DNA from: Yunchengibacter salinarum
Lineage (GTDB): Bacteria; Pseudomonadota; Alphaproteobacteria; Sphingomonadales; Kordiimonadaceae
Length of the DNA stretch: 42,076 nt
Direction of reading: 5' to 3'
Assembly (NCBI RefSeq): GCF_037658235.1
Contig: NZ_JBBJLN010000012.1
Span: 1-42,076, forward strand
Shown piece by piece: positions 7,495-16,468 of the stretch (position 1 is its first letter; each line of letters starts with the position of its first letter). A program made the translations under genes and the position numbers. The notes below the pieces were generated by a model, which saw only the letters and a program-made list of their open reading frames with translations, was not told the origin of the DNA and ran no database searches.

Positions 7495-9273
7495 ATGCCA
7501 GGCTTGAAGGCGGTGTTATCACGAACGGGGCTTCTGGCTGTGGCCCTGGGGCTGGCCGCGTGCGCCGGACAGGGGACCGCGCCGGATGCCGGCGTTTCCG
7601 CCGGTCCCGTTCCGGCGCCCTGGCGCTCCGCCTTTGATGGGGGCGCAGCGCTGGATGATGCGGGTTTCGGCCCTTTTGCCGCGGCCCTGATCGCGGAAAG
7701 CGAAAGTCGGCACGACCGATCCGCCCGCTATTATCTGGAAGCCCTGAAAGCATCCCCGGAAAACCCGGTTCTGGCCGAGCGCGCCTTTGCCCAATTGCTC
7801 TATTCCGGGCGGGTCGGTGAGGCGGCGCGGCTGACCGAGACCTTGCTCGCTGTGCCGGAAACAGAGCCGGTCGGGCCCAGCTATCGGTCCCTGGCCGGGC
7901 TGCTGCATGTTCTGAAGGCGTTCCGTGATGAAGACTGGGCCACGGCCCGCACCCGGATGGACGCCCATCTGAATAAGGGCTTCGCCAAGCTGATCGCGCC
8001 CGCCTTGCGCGCCTGGACCCATGCGGGAGAGGGCGATACGGATGCGGCGATCAAGGCGCTCGACCCGCTGCTCAATCACCCGCGCCTTCATCCTATCGGG
8101 TTGGCGCACAAGGCGTATCTGCTGGACCATGCGGGCCGGGATCAGGCGGCCACGGACTTGTACAAAGCGCTCACAAGCGCGGATCGGCCCGCCTCGTTCC
8201 AGCCTTTCATCGCCTATGCCCACATGATGGCCCGTCAGGGCGACCTGAATCAGGCGGTGAATTTTCTGTATGACAGCGCGCGCCGGTTTGGTAACAGCCG
8301 CTTCCTGATGCGGGAAGCGGTGCGCATCAAGACCATGGGGCGCCCCACGCAGGTGGTGGCCCGGCCACAGGGCGCCGCCGGATTCATCTTCTATCGCCTT
8401 GCCAGTGAATTTTCGAGCGGCGGTTCCAACCGGGCGGCGATCCTGTATCTGCGGCTCAGTGCCTATATGGCGCCGGAGGTGGAGGATACCACCCTGCTGC
8501 TGGGGTCCAAGATGGCCGATGCGGGGGACCATCTGGGCGCGGCGGAGGCGTTGACGGCGATCCCGAAGGGCAGCCCGCTATGGCGCAGTGCGCTTGGCAA
8601 GCGGATCGATGCCCTGTGGGACGGCGGAGACGAGGAAAGCGCCCTGAGCCTGGCAAGGAACAGCTTGCGCGTGCGGCCCAAGGACCGCCCCATGCTGCGC
8701 CGCATGGGGGATATGCTGCGCGCCCGCAACCGGTTCGAGGAGGCGGATGTTTATTACAGCCGTATCATCGACGGGTTGGGTGATCCCGGTCGCAATGACT
8801 GGGGCGTGTTTTTCGTGCGTGGCATTGCGCGCGAACAGGCGGGCGACTGGCCCGGCGCGGAGCGGGATTTGCTCACCGCGCTGGAATTGAAACCCGATGA
8901 TCCCAATGTGCTGAATTATCTTGGCTATAGCTGGATCGACCGGGACATGCACGAGACCCGCGCCAAGGACATGATTCGCCGCGCTGCCAAGGCCCGGCCA
9001 GAGGATGGCTTCATTCTGGACAGTCTGGGATGGGTGCACTTCCTGACCGGCGATTATGAAAAGGCCGTGGTTACGCTGGAGCGCGCCGTGAAGCTGGAAC
9101 CCGGCGATCCGGTGCTCAATGAGCATCTGGGCGATGCCTATTGGAAAGTGGGGCGCCGGATCGAGGCGCGCTTTCAGTGGCGCCACGCGCTTACCGGCGG
9201 GCCGGATGCGGATCGGGAAAAGGCGTTGAAGGACAAGCTCGCCTTCGGCCTGAACCCCGCAGCACAGGACTGA
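7495..9273 (+). CDS. TPR-repeat lipoprotein
   Basis: About 592 residues beginning MPGLKAVLSRTGLLAVALGL and a lipobox ending LAAC, so a probable lipoprotein. The body is made of tetratricopeptide repeats; the clearest lie in the last third, such as DPNVLNYLGYSWIDRD, DGFILDSLGWVHFLTGDYEK and DPVLNEHLGDAYWKVGR. TPR arrays act as protein-protein scaffolds, and this protein probably serves in envelope assembly or trafficking; no enzymatic motif is visible. An AGGGAG ribosome-binding site precedes the ATG at 7495, favouring it over an earlier in-frame start inside the ETF-QO gene. It lies directly upstream of ispE, an arrangement frequent in alphaproteobacteria, with about 10 bp between them. Confidence 0.88.
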   Translation: MPGLKAVLSRTGLLAVALGLAACAGQGTAPDAGVSAGPVPAPWRSAFDGGAALDDAGFGPFAAALIAESESRHDRSARYYLEALKASPENPVLAERAFAQLLYSGRVGEAARLTETLLAVPETEPVGPSYRSLAGLLHVLKAFRDEDWATARTRMDAHLNKGFAKLIAPALRAWTHAGEGDTDAAIKALDPLLNHPRLHPIGLAHKAYLLDHAGRDQAATDLYKALTSADRPASFQPFIAYAHMMARQGDLNQAVNFLYDSARRFGNSRFLMREAVRIKTMGRPTQVVARPQGAAGFIFYRLASEFSSGGSNRAAILYLRLSAYMAPEVEDTTLLLGSKMADAGDHLGAAEALTAIPKGSPLWRSALGKRIDALWDGGDEESALSLARNSLRVRPKDRPMLRRMGDMLRARNRFEEADVYYSRIIDGLGDPGRNDWGVFFVRGIAREQAGDWPGAERDLLTALELKPDDPNVLNYLGYSWIDRDMHETRAKDMIRRAAKARPEDGFILDSLGWVHFLTGDYEKAVVTLERAVKLEPGDPVLNEHLGDAYWKVGRRIEARFQWRHALTGGPDADREKALKDKLAFGLNPAAQD

Positions 9274-9283
9274 CGGGTGGCCA

Positions 9284-10225
9284 GTGAACCAGGGCTTGAA
9301 GACGGGTGAAAAAGGCGAGGGTGTGGTGGACAGCGGGGACACAGTGGCAGAATCCGCCCCCGCCAAGCTCAATCTGTGGCTTGCGGTCACCGGTCGGCGC
9401 GATGACGGCTTTCATCTGCTGGACAGCCTTTTTCATTTCACCCGTTTCGGGGACCGGATCAGCGTGGCGCCGGCCTCGCGTTCGGCGGTGTCCCCCGGCC
9501 CGGACCTGACCATAACCGGCCCGTTTGCAGATGCCTTGCGGCCCGCGAGCCATGATAATCTGGTGTCCCGCGCGGTGTGCGTTCTGGCCCGCCATTTGGG
9601 CCGGGCGCCCGACGTGTCGGTACGGCTGGACAAGCGCGTGCCGGTGGCGGCGGGGCTCGGCGGCGGGTCCGCTGATGCGGCGGCCGCCCTGCGCGCGGTC
9701 AACCGGCTGTGGGGGCAGCCGGTGGATGGTGCCACGCTGGCGCGGCTGGGCGCGACACTGGGCGCGGATGTACCCGCCTGCCTCGCCGCGACCCCGCAAT
9801 GGGTTGGCGGTATCGGGGATCGGTTGACCCCCGCCGCGCTTGACTGGTCGGGGGCGGTGGTGCTGGTCAATCCGGGTGTGGCGCTGTCCACCGGGGCGGT
9901 GTTTCAGGGCTTCCGGGACGAGGGGCGCTTTGCCCCGGCCCTGAGCGATGCGGCCCGCGCCGCCATTGCGGCTGATCCGGGCGCTCTTGCCGGGGCGGGC
10001 GGGAACAGTCTTGAACCCGCCGCCCGGCGCCTGTGCCCGGCGGTTGACCGGGTGCTGGCGGCATTGGGGTGGCAGACGGCGGCGCGGCTTGTGCGCATGT
10101 CCGGCAGTGGGGCCACCTGCTTTGCCCTGTTCGACCGGCCTGGGGATGCAGAGGCTGCGGCGGATCGTCTGCGCCGCGCGGCGCCGGACTGGTGGGTGGT
10201 GGCCAGCCCCCTGGTGGCGGGCTGA
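9284..10225 (+). CDS. ispE: 4-diphosphocytidyl-2-C-methyl-D-erythritol kinase
   Basis: IspE phosphorylates CDP-methylerythritol in the non-mevalonate isoprenoid pathway. GHMP-kinase motifs are visible in order: SAPAKLNLWLAVTGRRDDGF at the N-terminus, the ATP-binding PVAAGLGGGSADAAAAL, and the C-terminal VRMSGSGATCFALF. Family length is usual. The start is not settled: 9284 is a GTG with a weak ribosome-binding site, while in-frame GTGs near 9326 (after AAGGCGAGGG) and 9344 (giving a short leader before SAPAKLNL) would place the N-terminus where homologues have it. It follows the TPR lipoprotein gene closely and converges with the epimerase gene 34 bp away; a short CGGGC-AAA-GCCCG hairpin sits between the convergent stops. 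Confidence 0.95.
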   Translation: MNQGLKTGEKGEGVVDSGDTVAESAPAKLNLWLAVTGRRDDGFHLLDSLFHFTRFGDRISVAPASRSAVSPGPDLTITGPFADALRPASHDNLVSRAVCVLARHLGRAPDVSVRLDKRVPVAAGLGGGSADAAAALRAVNRLWGQPVDGATLARLGATLGADVPACLAATPQWVGGIGDRLTPAALDWSGAVVLVNPGVALSTGAVFQGFRDEGRFAPALSDAARAAIAADPGALAGAGGNSLEPAARRLCPAVDRVLAALGWQTAARLVRMSGSGATCFALFDRPGDAEAAADRLRRAAPDWWVVASPLVAG

Positions 10226-10259
10226 CGGCACGGGCAAAGCCCGGACAAGCCGCGCGGGA

Positions 10260-11261
10260 TCAGCCGTTCAACAGGGCACGATGGTGCCGGTACCAGTCCA
10301 CAAAGGCTTGCACGCCCTCCCGAAGGGTCGTTCGGGGGGTGAACCCCAGATCATGCTGGATGGTGGAAATGTCCGCCCAGGTTTCCGGCATGTCGCCCGG
10401 TTGCATGGGGGCGGTGCGGATATCCGCTTTTCTATCCAGTGCCTCCTCGATGGCGGTGACCAGATCGCGAAGCCGGTTCGGCCTGTTGTTGCCGATATTG
10501 TAAATCCGGTGCGGGGCATCGCCCATGGCCGGATCGGGCGGCGGCGAATGGGCTGCCACTTTCAGGATTCCGTCAACGATATCGTCGATATAGGTGAAGT
10601 CCCGGCCCATGTCTCCGTTATTGTACAATGTTACGGGGCGGCCTTCGAGGATGGCCTCCGTAAACAGCCAGACCGCCATGTCCGGGCGGCCCCATGGGCC
10701 ATATACGGTGAAAAAGCGCAGGCCCGTCTGTGCCAGCCCGTACAGATGGGCGTAGGACTGGCTCATCAGTTCGTCGGCGCGCTTGGTGGCGGCATATAGT
10801 GAAATGGGCGTGTCCACCCGCTGATCGGTGGTGAAGGGCAATTCGCTGGCGCCGCCGTAAACGCTGCTCGACGAGGCATAGACCAGATGCCCGCCTGGCA
10901 CATGATGGCGGCAGAATTCCAGAATGTTCAGATGCCCCACCAGATTGGACTGGGCATAGACATGGGGGTGGTCCAGGCTGTGGCGCACGCCCGGCTGGGC
11001 CCCCAGATGGATCACCTGCGTGATCCGGTGCCGCCTTGCTAGGTCCTCAAGGGCGGCCATGTGGGAAAAGTCCACGGTTTCGAACGCGGCGCCGGGCTCC
11101 GCGGCCAGGGAGTCGGCGCGGGCCTGTTTCAGGCGTGGCAGGTAATAAGGGGTGAAATTGTCGATGCCGAGCACATGGCCGTCGCCATCCCCGCGCCGGG
11201 CCAGGCTGCGCGCCACATGAAAGCCGATGAAACCTGCCGCGCCGGTCACCAATATGGTCAT
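10260..11261 (-). CDS. NAD-dependent epimerase, UDP-glucuronate 4-epimerase type
   Basis: Extended short-chain dehydrogenase/reductase of 333 residues. The N-terminal TGAAGFIGFHVARSL is the NAD-binding glycine motif, followed by IDNFTPYY, HLGAQPGVRHSL, the catalytic Ser region YASSSSVYGG and the YAATK catalytic Tyr/Lys pair. LRFFTVYGPWGRPDMA and DFTYIDDIVDGI are typical of UDP-glucuronate 4-epimerases (LpsL/CapI/GAE), which make UDP-galacturonate for lipopolysaccharide or capsule. A UDP-glucose 4-epimerase activity is less likely from these blocks. It appears monocistronic; no other polysaccharide gene is adjacent except the distant acyltransferase-like gene. Confidence 0.88.
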   Translation of the reverse strand: MTILVTGAAGFIGFHVARSLARRGDGDGHVLGIDNFTPYYLPRLKQARADSLAAEPGAAFETVDFSHMAALEDLARRHRITQVIHLGAQPGVRHSLDHPHVYAQSNLVGHLNILEFCRHHVPGGHLVYASSSSVYGGASELPFTTDQRVDTPISLYAATKRADELMSQSYAHLYGLAQTGLRFFTVYGPWGRPDMAVWLFTEAILEGRPVTLYNNGDMGRDFTYIDDIVDGILKVAAHSPPPDPAMGDAPHRIYNIGNNRPNRLRDLVTAIEEALDRKADIRTAPMQPGDMPETWADISTIQHDLGFTPRTTLREGVQAFVDWYRHHRALLNG

Positions 11262-11437
11262 GGGATTGGTCCTTTTCTGGGGCCGTGTCCGGGTCCGTTA
11301 GCGGGGCCGTTCATGGGGGCCTGAACCAAGCGGTGCCACGCCCCGCCCATGGGAGCAAGTTTTTTGGCGCAAGGGGGTTTACACTTGCACGCCATTTCTT
11401 TAGATAACCGTCCGAGCCCGGCAGCGGGCGACCCTGA

Positions 11438-11511
11438 TGGGGCGTAGCCAAGCGGTAAGGCATCGGTTTTTGGTACCGTGATCGCAGGTTCGAATCCTGC
11501 CGCCCCAGCCA
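11438..11511 (+). tRNA. tRNA-Gln (UUG)
   Basis: Acceptor halves TGGGGCG and CGCCCCA pair, the D arm reads TAGCCAAGCGGTAAGGCA, the anticodon loop TTTTGGT lies in a CGGT/ACCG stem and gives anticodon UUG, and the T loop is GTTCGAATC. The 3' CCA is encoded (11509-11511). TGGGGC..AGCCAAGCGG..AAGGC is characteristic of bacterial tRNA-Gln. Confidence 0.97.
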
Positions 11512-11903
11512 TCCGTCTTCGCTGATTTTGCCGCAGGCAAAATTTAGCTTTGACGAGATTTTACCGATTCTCCAGGGCAGAAGATTTCGAAAAGTATCTG
11601 AAGTCAGGTTCTGGACGTGCGCTTGCCAAACGGCATTTTTAAGACCTTTGTTCCATCGTTCGGGCTTATCCAGATTGCGACTGGGTGAGCCGGACGGTAA
11701 GGCATTCGCCATTTTTGTGCCGGGCAGCACCGTGCCCGGCCTGCGATTTCAGCTTGCAGCCGAACATGTTCCCCCCACACGTGAAGGTTACCTGAACGGG
11801 TCGCTTTTTCGCGGTTTTTCGTGGCTTGGCCACGCTTGCGTCAACCATTTGTTAGGGTTAAGAGTGCCATGCTGACGCGACAGAGTCTGGCTTTGCCCAA
11901 ACA
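11512..11903. other. Gap between tRNA-Gln and the PAS gene
   Basis: About 390 bp without a credible gene. The one notable element is a perfect 8-bp stem GCCGGGCA/TGCCCGGC with a 6-base loop at 11719-11740. It is preceded, not followed, by a T run on the plus strand, so it is not a standard terminator for tRNA-Gln. The last part should hold the promoter of the PAS/receptor operon. Plus-strand reading frames here show no conserved-looking protein. Confidence 0.5.
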
Positions 11904-12479
11904 ATGGGGCGGGCTGCAATGGGTCAATGGGAAAAGGACAAGCTTGTGGATCGTCCAACACCGATCAATGAGGAAAGCCCTTTCTTTGAAAATGAAGTGA
12001 TCGTAACCAAGACCGACCTGACAGGGCGGATCACCTATGCCAACCATGTTTTCTGCCGGGTGTCGGAGTTGGATACCGCGTCGGCGCTTGGGCAGCAGCA
12101 CAGCCTGATCCGCCACCCGGATATGCCGCGGGCGGTGTTCAAGCTGTTGTGGGACCGCATTCAGTCGGGTGAGGAAATTTTCGCCTTTGTGAAGAACATG
12201 GCCAGCAGCGGGCGGTATTACTGGGTGCTTGCCCATGTCACGCCCACCCGTTCTGCCTCCGGCGATATTGTCGGCTATCATTCCAACCGCCGCAAGCCGA
12301 AGGAAAGCTGGATCGAGGCCGTGAAGCCCATTTACCGGGATCTGTGCAGCATCGAACAGGCCGCGGCCAGTCGCAAGGACGGCCTGGCGGACAGCGTGGC
12401 CAAACTGGAAGCCATCACACAGGAAAGGGCCGGGGGGTATGATCCCTTCATCTGGTCCCTGATCGGAGGGGCGTCATGA
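11904..12479 (+). CDS. PAS-domain sensory protein, Aer-like
   Basis: A soluble protein of up to 191 residues with one PAS domain. ENEVIVTKTDLTGRITYAN, FCRVSELDTASALGQQHSLI, RHPDMPRAVFKLLWDRIQSG, and YYWVLAHVTPT...GYHSNRRKP match the PAS of the energy/redox receptor Aer and related FAD- or haem-binding PAS proteins. The C-terminal 45 residues are probably helical. Its stop overlaps the start of the next gene (ATGA), so sensor and receptor output domain are translationally coupled and presumably interact. Possible starts are 11904, 11919 and a GTG at 11946 that has the best ribosome-binding site (AAAAGGA). Ligand is not visible from sequence. Confidence 0.82.
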   Translation: MGRAAMGQWEKDKLVDRPTPINEESPFFENEVIVTKTDLTGRITYANHVFCRVSELDTASALGQQHSLIRHPDMPRAVFKLLWDRIQSGEEIFAFVKNMASSGRYYWVLAHVTPTRSASGDIVGYHSNRRKPKESWIEAVKPIYRDLCSIEQAAASRKDGLADSVAKLEAITQERAGGYDPFIWSLIGGAS

Positions 12480-13720
12480 TTGGCAGAATGTTCAAATCCG
12501 GCGAAGACGCCCGGCGCATCCAGGAACTGGAAACCGCCCTGGCGGAAAAGACAGAGGCACTGGATAAGGCCGAAAGCACACTTGCCGCCATCAGCAAGGT
12601 GTCCAAATCCGTAAGCGACGGCGACATGGAAGCCCGCATCACGGACTGGGATCAGCATGACCGCCACAGTGAAACCGCCGCCAATCTGAACCAGATGCTC
12701 GATCTGGCGGATGCTTATGTGCGCGAATCCTGTGCCACGCTGCGCGCCGCCATGAGCGGGATTTTCTATCGCCGCTTCATGAGCACGGGGATGCGGGGCA
12801 CCTTTCAGATGGGTGCGCAGGATATGGACATGGCCCGCCAGACCATGGCAGATCAGGGCGAGGCGCTGCGAAAAGAGCGCCACGCCATCGCCGATGCGTT
12901 TGAAGCCACGGTCATGGAAACCGTCAGCGGGTTCGAGGACAGCATTCATGAGACCCGCCAGCGAACGGATGCCCTGATCCGACATGCGGAAGACAGCCTG
13001 GACAGGGCGCGCGCCGTGACCGAGGCATCCGCCAATGCGGCCAGCAATGTGGAAACCGTGTCCGCCGCAGCGGAGGAAATGTCCGCTTCCGTGGAGGAGA
13101 TTGCATCCCAGGTGACCACGTCCAATGAGCGCACTGGCGAGGCGGCGCGGGAAGCGGAAAATTCCAGCAGGGTGATCCGGGAACTGGAAGCCTCCAGCGG
13201 CAATATCGGGGAGGTGGTGCAGCTTATCAACGACATTGCCGAGCAGACCAACCTTCTGGCGCTGAACGCCACCATCGAGGCCGCCCGCGCGGGGGAGGCC
13301 GGCAAGGGCTTTGCCGTCGTGGCGGGGGAGGTGAAGAACCTGGCCCAGCAGACCGCCCGCGCCACCGAGGATATCGACAGCCAGATCGGCGCCATCCGTG
13401 GCCGCACCGGTGAAACGGTGGAAGCGGTCACCGGCATTGGCAGGACCATTCAGGATCTGAACGAGATCGCGTCCGCCATCGCCAGCGCCGCCGAGGAACA
13501 GGCCGCCGCCACGCGGGAGATCAGCCGCAATATTCAGGAAGCCCATGCGGGCACATCGGATGTGAGCGCCAATATCGGGGATATCGAAAGCAAGGTGAAG
13601 GAAACCGTGACGCTGGTGGATGCCATACGCGGCCAGGCGGACGATCTGGAAGAGCGTTCCGGCAGCCTGACCCGCGCGGCCCGCGATTTCCTGACACGGA
13701 TTCGCCAGGAAGGCGCGTAA
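12476..13720 (+). CDS. Cytoplasmic methyl-accepting chemotaxis protein
   Basis: 414 residues with no transmembrane segment, so a soluble receptor. Residues about 10-45 are a coiled coil (ELETALAEKTEALDKAEST), followed by a helical HAMP-like linker. The signalling domain begins around residue 180; its tip is EQTNLLALNATIEAARAGEA followed by GKGFAVVAGEVKNLAQQTAR, the CheA/CheW contact region. Methylation-helix type repeats (AAEEMSASVEEIASQV and ASAAEEQAAATREIS) flank it. It is coupled by a 4-bp overlap to the PAS gene, which suggests that Aer-like sensing is split over two polypeptides. It converges with the nuclease gene. Confidence 0.93.
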   Translation: MIGRMFKSGEDARRIQELETALAEKTEALDKAESTLAAISKVSKSVSDGDMEARITDWDQHDRHSETAANLNQMLDLADAYVRESCATLRAAMSGIFYRRFMSTGMRGTFQMGAQDMDMARQTMADQGEALRKERHAIADAFEATVMETVSGFEDSIHETRQRTDALIRHAEDSLDRARAVTEASANAASNVETVSAAAEEMSASVEEIASQVTTSNERTGEAAREAENSSRVIRELEASSGNIGEVVQLINDIAEQTNLLALNATIEAARAGEAGKGFAVVAGEVKNLAQQTARATEDIDSQIGAIRGRTGETVEAVTGIGRTIQDLNEIASAIASAAEEQAAATREISRNIQEAHAGTSDVSANIGDIESKVKETVTLVDAIRGQADDLEERSGSLTRAARDFLTRIRQEGA

Positions 13721-13787
13721 CCGCCGGACCCAATCATCACGCCGGGGTGGCGGTTACACTTTCGGGCCATGGTGGCCGGGCCGGTGC

Positions 13788-14585
13788 TCAGCCGGCTTCG
13801 GCGAACACCGTGTTCAGCCAGGCGGCCATGCGCACCCCGGCCCTGGACAGGCGCTGTTTCACCGTCTTGATGTGCTGGAATTTGTACTGCCAGCTCAGAT
13901 CGTCGCTTTCAGGATAGACTTCGGGGCGGATTTCGGCGCTTTCCCGCACCCAGACCATCGGGTCCGGCGTGGACCAGGCATCCAGATCCTGATCGGTGAT
14001 TTTCGCCGTCAGCCACGCGGTCCATTCGCTGTAGCTCAGCCCTTCTTTTCCGATCATGCCGCTGTCCCAGACCCGGTGCAGGTTGCTGTCGTCCCAGAAG
14101 AAATCCAGTTCCACATCATTGCCGCCCCGGTCGGTGCCATTGCCCACATGCAGCGGCTGATGCAGATCGCCGATGATGTGAATGGCGAAGCGCAGGGCCA
14201 GTTGGCGATCCTCCCGGCTCGCGGTGGCGGACAGCAGGGTCTCCCGGAAGCGGGCGAGCGCGGTCAGGGCATCGCCTTCCGGCGGCGGGCCCACATCCTC
14301 GTAGCGCTTGCCGTCGGGCACGGTGACATAATGATAGGGTCCGGCTTCTTCCTGCCAGAACGGCGTCTGCTTCGAGCGCATCTCGTCCGCCCAGGTGCTG
14401 GCTTCCGCCAGCGTTTCCGGCCCCAGCAGGCGTTCCAGCGCGGCCCTGCTTTCGGCGCTCAGATAATGGGCGGCAATGGCGCCCGTAACACGGTGGCCGG
14501 TTTGCCCCCAGGCGTGGGATTCGGGCGCGGCGAGGCTCATCAGGCCGGCAAGCGCGGTGGTGGCGGTCAGGGTTTTCAGGAGCAT
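13788..14585 (-). CDS. S1/P1 family secreted zinc nuclease
   Basis: 265 residues. The signal peptide ends in ESHA, so Trp26 of AWGQTGHR becomes the mature N-terminus; in S1/P1 nucleases and phospholipase C relatives that N-terminal Trp is itself a zinc ligand. Other ligand motifs are seen: ASTWADEMR, YHYV, FAIHIIGDLHQPLHVGNG and DRGGNDVELDFF. It should be an exported enzyme degrading single-stranded DNA or RNA and releasing 5' nucleotides, for nutrient scavenging. Length matches the family. It stands alone between a convergent receptor gene and the BLUF gene. Confidence 0.93.
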   Translation of the reverse strand: MLLKTLTATTALAGLMSLAAPESHAWGQTGHRVTGAIAAHYLSAESRAALERLLGPETLAEASTWADEMRSKQTPFWQEEAGPYHYVTVPDGKRYEDVGPPPEGDALTALARFRETLLSATASREDRQLALRFAIHIIGDLHQPLHVGNGTDRGGNDVELDFFWDDSNLHRVWDSGMIGKEGLSYSEWTAWLTAKITDQDLDAWSTPDPMVWVRESAEIRPEVYPESDDLSWQYKFQHIKTVKQRLSRAGVRMAAWLNTVFAEAG

Positions 14586-14675
14586 GTCATGTCCTTATCG
14601 GTGCTGTGAAAGGCCGACTCTCACCATACTGCTCGAAACCCGTCGGCTGTGAAAAAATGGGGTCGGATACCCGGT

Positions 14676-15089
14676 TCAGCCCTGCTTCAGTTGCCGTGCA
14701 AGGAAGTGAGTCAGCGATACCGGGTCCGCCTGATACAGGTCGAAATCAGGGCTGGCGAACAGCAGTTCCGCCATGTCCAGCCGGGTCGGGTCGCCGGGTA
14801 CGCCCAGCGTCGCCATGGACCAGTCCGGGAACAGGCGGCGGGGAATGTCCCCCTGCTTGAGCAGGGAAATATCCGTGTGGCGCTGGTCTTGACAGATCCG
14901 TTCGTAAATGTGGGCCACCGCGTCTTCCGGCCCTTCCAGAATCTGAAGAAAGCGATGGCCGTCAAACCAGAGCGCACCGGTCACATCCGCCTTTTCATTG
15001 CGGGTGGAGGATTGGTGGCCGATCTCCTCAAGAGTGCTCTGGTCCGCATCGCGGGCGGTGCTTGTGTACACAAGATGGGAAAGGATCAT
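14676..15089 (-). CDS. BLUF-domain blue-light photoreceptor, short form
   Basis: 137 residues, a single BLUF domain plus a short helical C-terminus, like BlrB/PixD types without a linked output enzyme. It binds FAD noncovalently. The photocycle residues are all present: Tyr8 in LSHLVYTS, Asn31 in STRNEKADVTGAL and Gln49 in FLQILEGPE. The start at MILSHLVY matches family N-termini; an upstream in-frame ATG would add an unconserved leader. It presumably signals by protein-protein contact; no obvious partner (diguanylate cyclase, regulator) lies next to it, though the chemoreceptor pair at 11904-13720 is close. Confidence 0.92.
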   Translation of the reverse strand: MILSHLVYTSTARDADQSTLEEIGHQSSTRNEKADVTGALWFDGHRFLQILEGPEDAVAHIYERICQDQRHTDISLLKQGDIPRRLFPDWSMATLGVPGDPTRLDMAELLFASPDFDLYQADPVSLTHFLARQLKQG

Positions 15090-15289
15090 GTCTGGCAACC
15101 CCGTGCGTTCATTGCAGGAACAGGGGGCATTATCGCCCCTTTTCGCGCGCAAAGGCCCCATCTTCACGCAGGAAACCCCGACGGGGCATGGCACTTTCTA
15201 GCGCATTGGCCGGGCCGGGACAACGCCGCAAATGGCCGGATCGACCGGAAAGCCGCCCTGTTACCCGCCTGATGGGCCAGCGGGGTTTC

Positions 15290-16468
15290 TCATCGGCTCT
15301 GCGGACTGCCCGTATCGTTCCGGTCTGATCTCAGGCTTTCGCTGTCATAGCCGGTCATCTCCAGATAGCCGCGCCCCCCATGGCTTCCCGAAACGGTGAC
15401 CGGTCCTTCCCAATAGGCCACACGCCCCGGATTCCAGGCCGCTTTGTTCAGCGCCGTCACGGTCAGCGTCACATCCCGCCCGGCCAGGGTCACCCGCCAT
15501 CTGGTGGGGACGCGCCCTGCGGCCAGTGTGGTTTCCTCAAGCGGGCGCATGGTGATCGCCGCGCCGTTCAGCGGGGTCACCTGGCCATCGGGCGCGATCC
15601 AGCTTCCCGCCTTGAAAGGGGCGCCCTTGTCGCCGCGCAGGCGGAACAGCATCAGCCTGGCGCCGCCCGACAGGTGCAGGGAGAACCAGTCCCAGCCGGT
15701 CTGGTCCGCGGCCAGTGGCTGGCTCGACCATTCCCGGTCCAGCCAGGCCCGGCCCGTGACCGTGCGTTGCTCCCCCGCCACGCGGATGCGCCCGCGCACT
15801 TCGTAAAAGGGCTGGGAGAGATAGATCGATACCTGCCCCCGATCCGACTTCCGGCTCACCCCGCCCTTGCCGTGACGCACCAGAGGCCCCCGCGCATCAA
15901 GCGTCAGGTCATAGGAAAAGCCGTCCGCCGATGCCTGAAGGCGCACCGGGCTCAGCCGTTCGCCGGGGGTGTCGGGTGCGCTCAGGCGCCAGTCATCGAT
16001 ATGGGCGGTGAAGGGGTCAAGCTGCACACCGGCCTGGCCGACCCCATCACGGGCGAGCTTTTCCGCGAACAGGTGCCGGGTGCGGGTGGTGAGCGCGGCA
16101 TGGCCCATCCAGAGCTGATCGCTGGCCCAGGGGGTGGCCGGTGTGGCCCCGTCCTGTTGCGCGGTGGTCCGGGCTGGCGGGCGCACGGCCTGTCGGAACA
16201 GGGTCCACTGGATGCCGAGCGGCGCGCCCTTTTCATCGGTGAGATTGGCGGTGAGATACCACCATTCGATGCGAAAATCCGGGTGGGCGCCGTGATCGCG
16301 GGGAAAGCGCAGGTCGGGTGTGTCCGGCACGGCGGCATAGCCTTCCGTGCGGGTGCCGAGCCCGGCAAAGCCCTGTTGCGCCCGCAGGTCCGCCCCGCCG
16401 GGGCCGAAAAGGCCCAGCAGGATCAGGCCGCCGACAAGGGCGAAGGCGGGTATGCGGCGGTCAGCCAT
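15290..16468 (-). CDS. Lipocalin-like AttH/CrtC family protein
   Basis: 392 residues with an N-terminal signal/anchor (AFALVGGLILLGLFG). The two-part lipocalin-like fold of AttH and carotenoid 1,2-hydratase proteins is indicated by FPRDHGAHPDFRIEWWYLTA, PLGIQWTLFRQAV, GRAWLDREWSSQPL, GWDWFSLHLSGGARLMLFRL and the C-terminal YWEGPVTVSGSHGGRGYLEM. AttH family proteins are usually encoded with an ABC exporter, as here: its start overlaps the permease gene by 8 bp. It is probably periplasmic and handles a lipid or hydrophobic ligand moved by the transporter. Carotenoid hydratase activity is unlikely, since no carotenoid genes are near. Confidence 0.85.
   Translation of the reverse strand: MADRRIPAFALVGGLILLGLFGPGGADLRAQQGFAGLGTRTEGYAAVPDTPDLRFPRDHGAHPDFRIEWWYLTANLTDEKGAPLGIQWTLFRQAVRPPARTTAQQDGATPATPWASDQLWMGHAALTTRTRHLFAEKLARDGVGQAGVQLDPFTAHIDDWRLSAPDTPGERLSPVRLQASADGFSYDLTLDARGPLVRHGKGGVSRKSDRGQVSIYLSQPFYEVRGRIRVAGEQRTVTGRAWLDREWSSQPLAADQTGWDWFSLHLSGGARLMLFRLRGDKGAPFKAGSWIAPDGQVTPLNGAAITMRPLEETTLAAGRVPTRWRVTLAGRDVTLTVTALNKAAWNPGRVAYWEGPVTVSGSHGGRGYLEMTGYDSESLRSDRNDTGSPQSR

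Noticed and set aside
11719..11740. Hairpin after tRNA-Gln considered as its terminator
   Set aside because: It lies more than 200 bp from the tRNA end and has its T run on the wrong side for the plus strand, and none for the minus strand.
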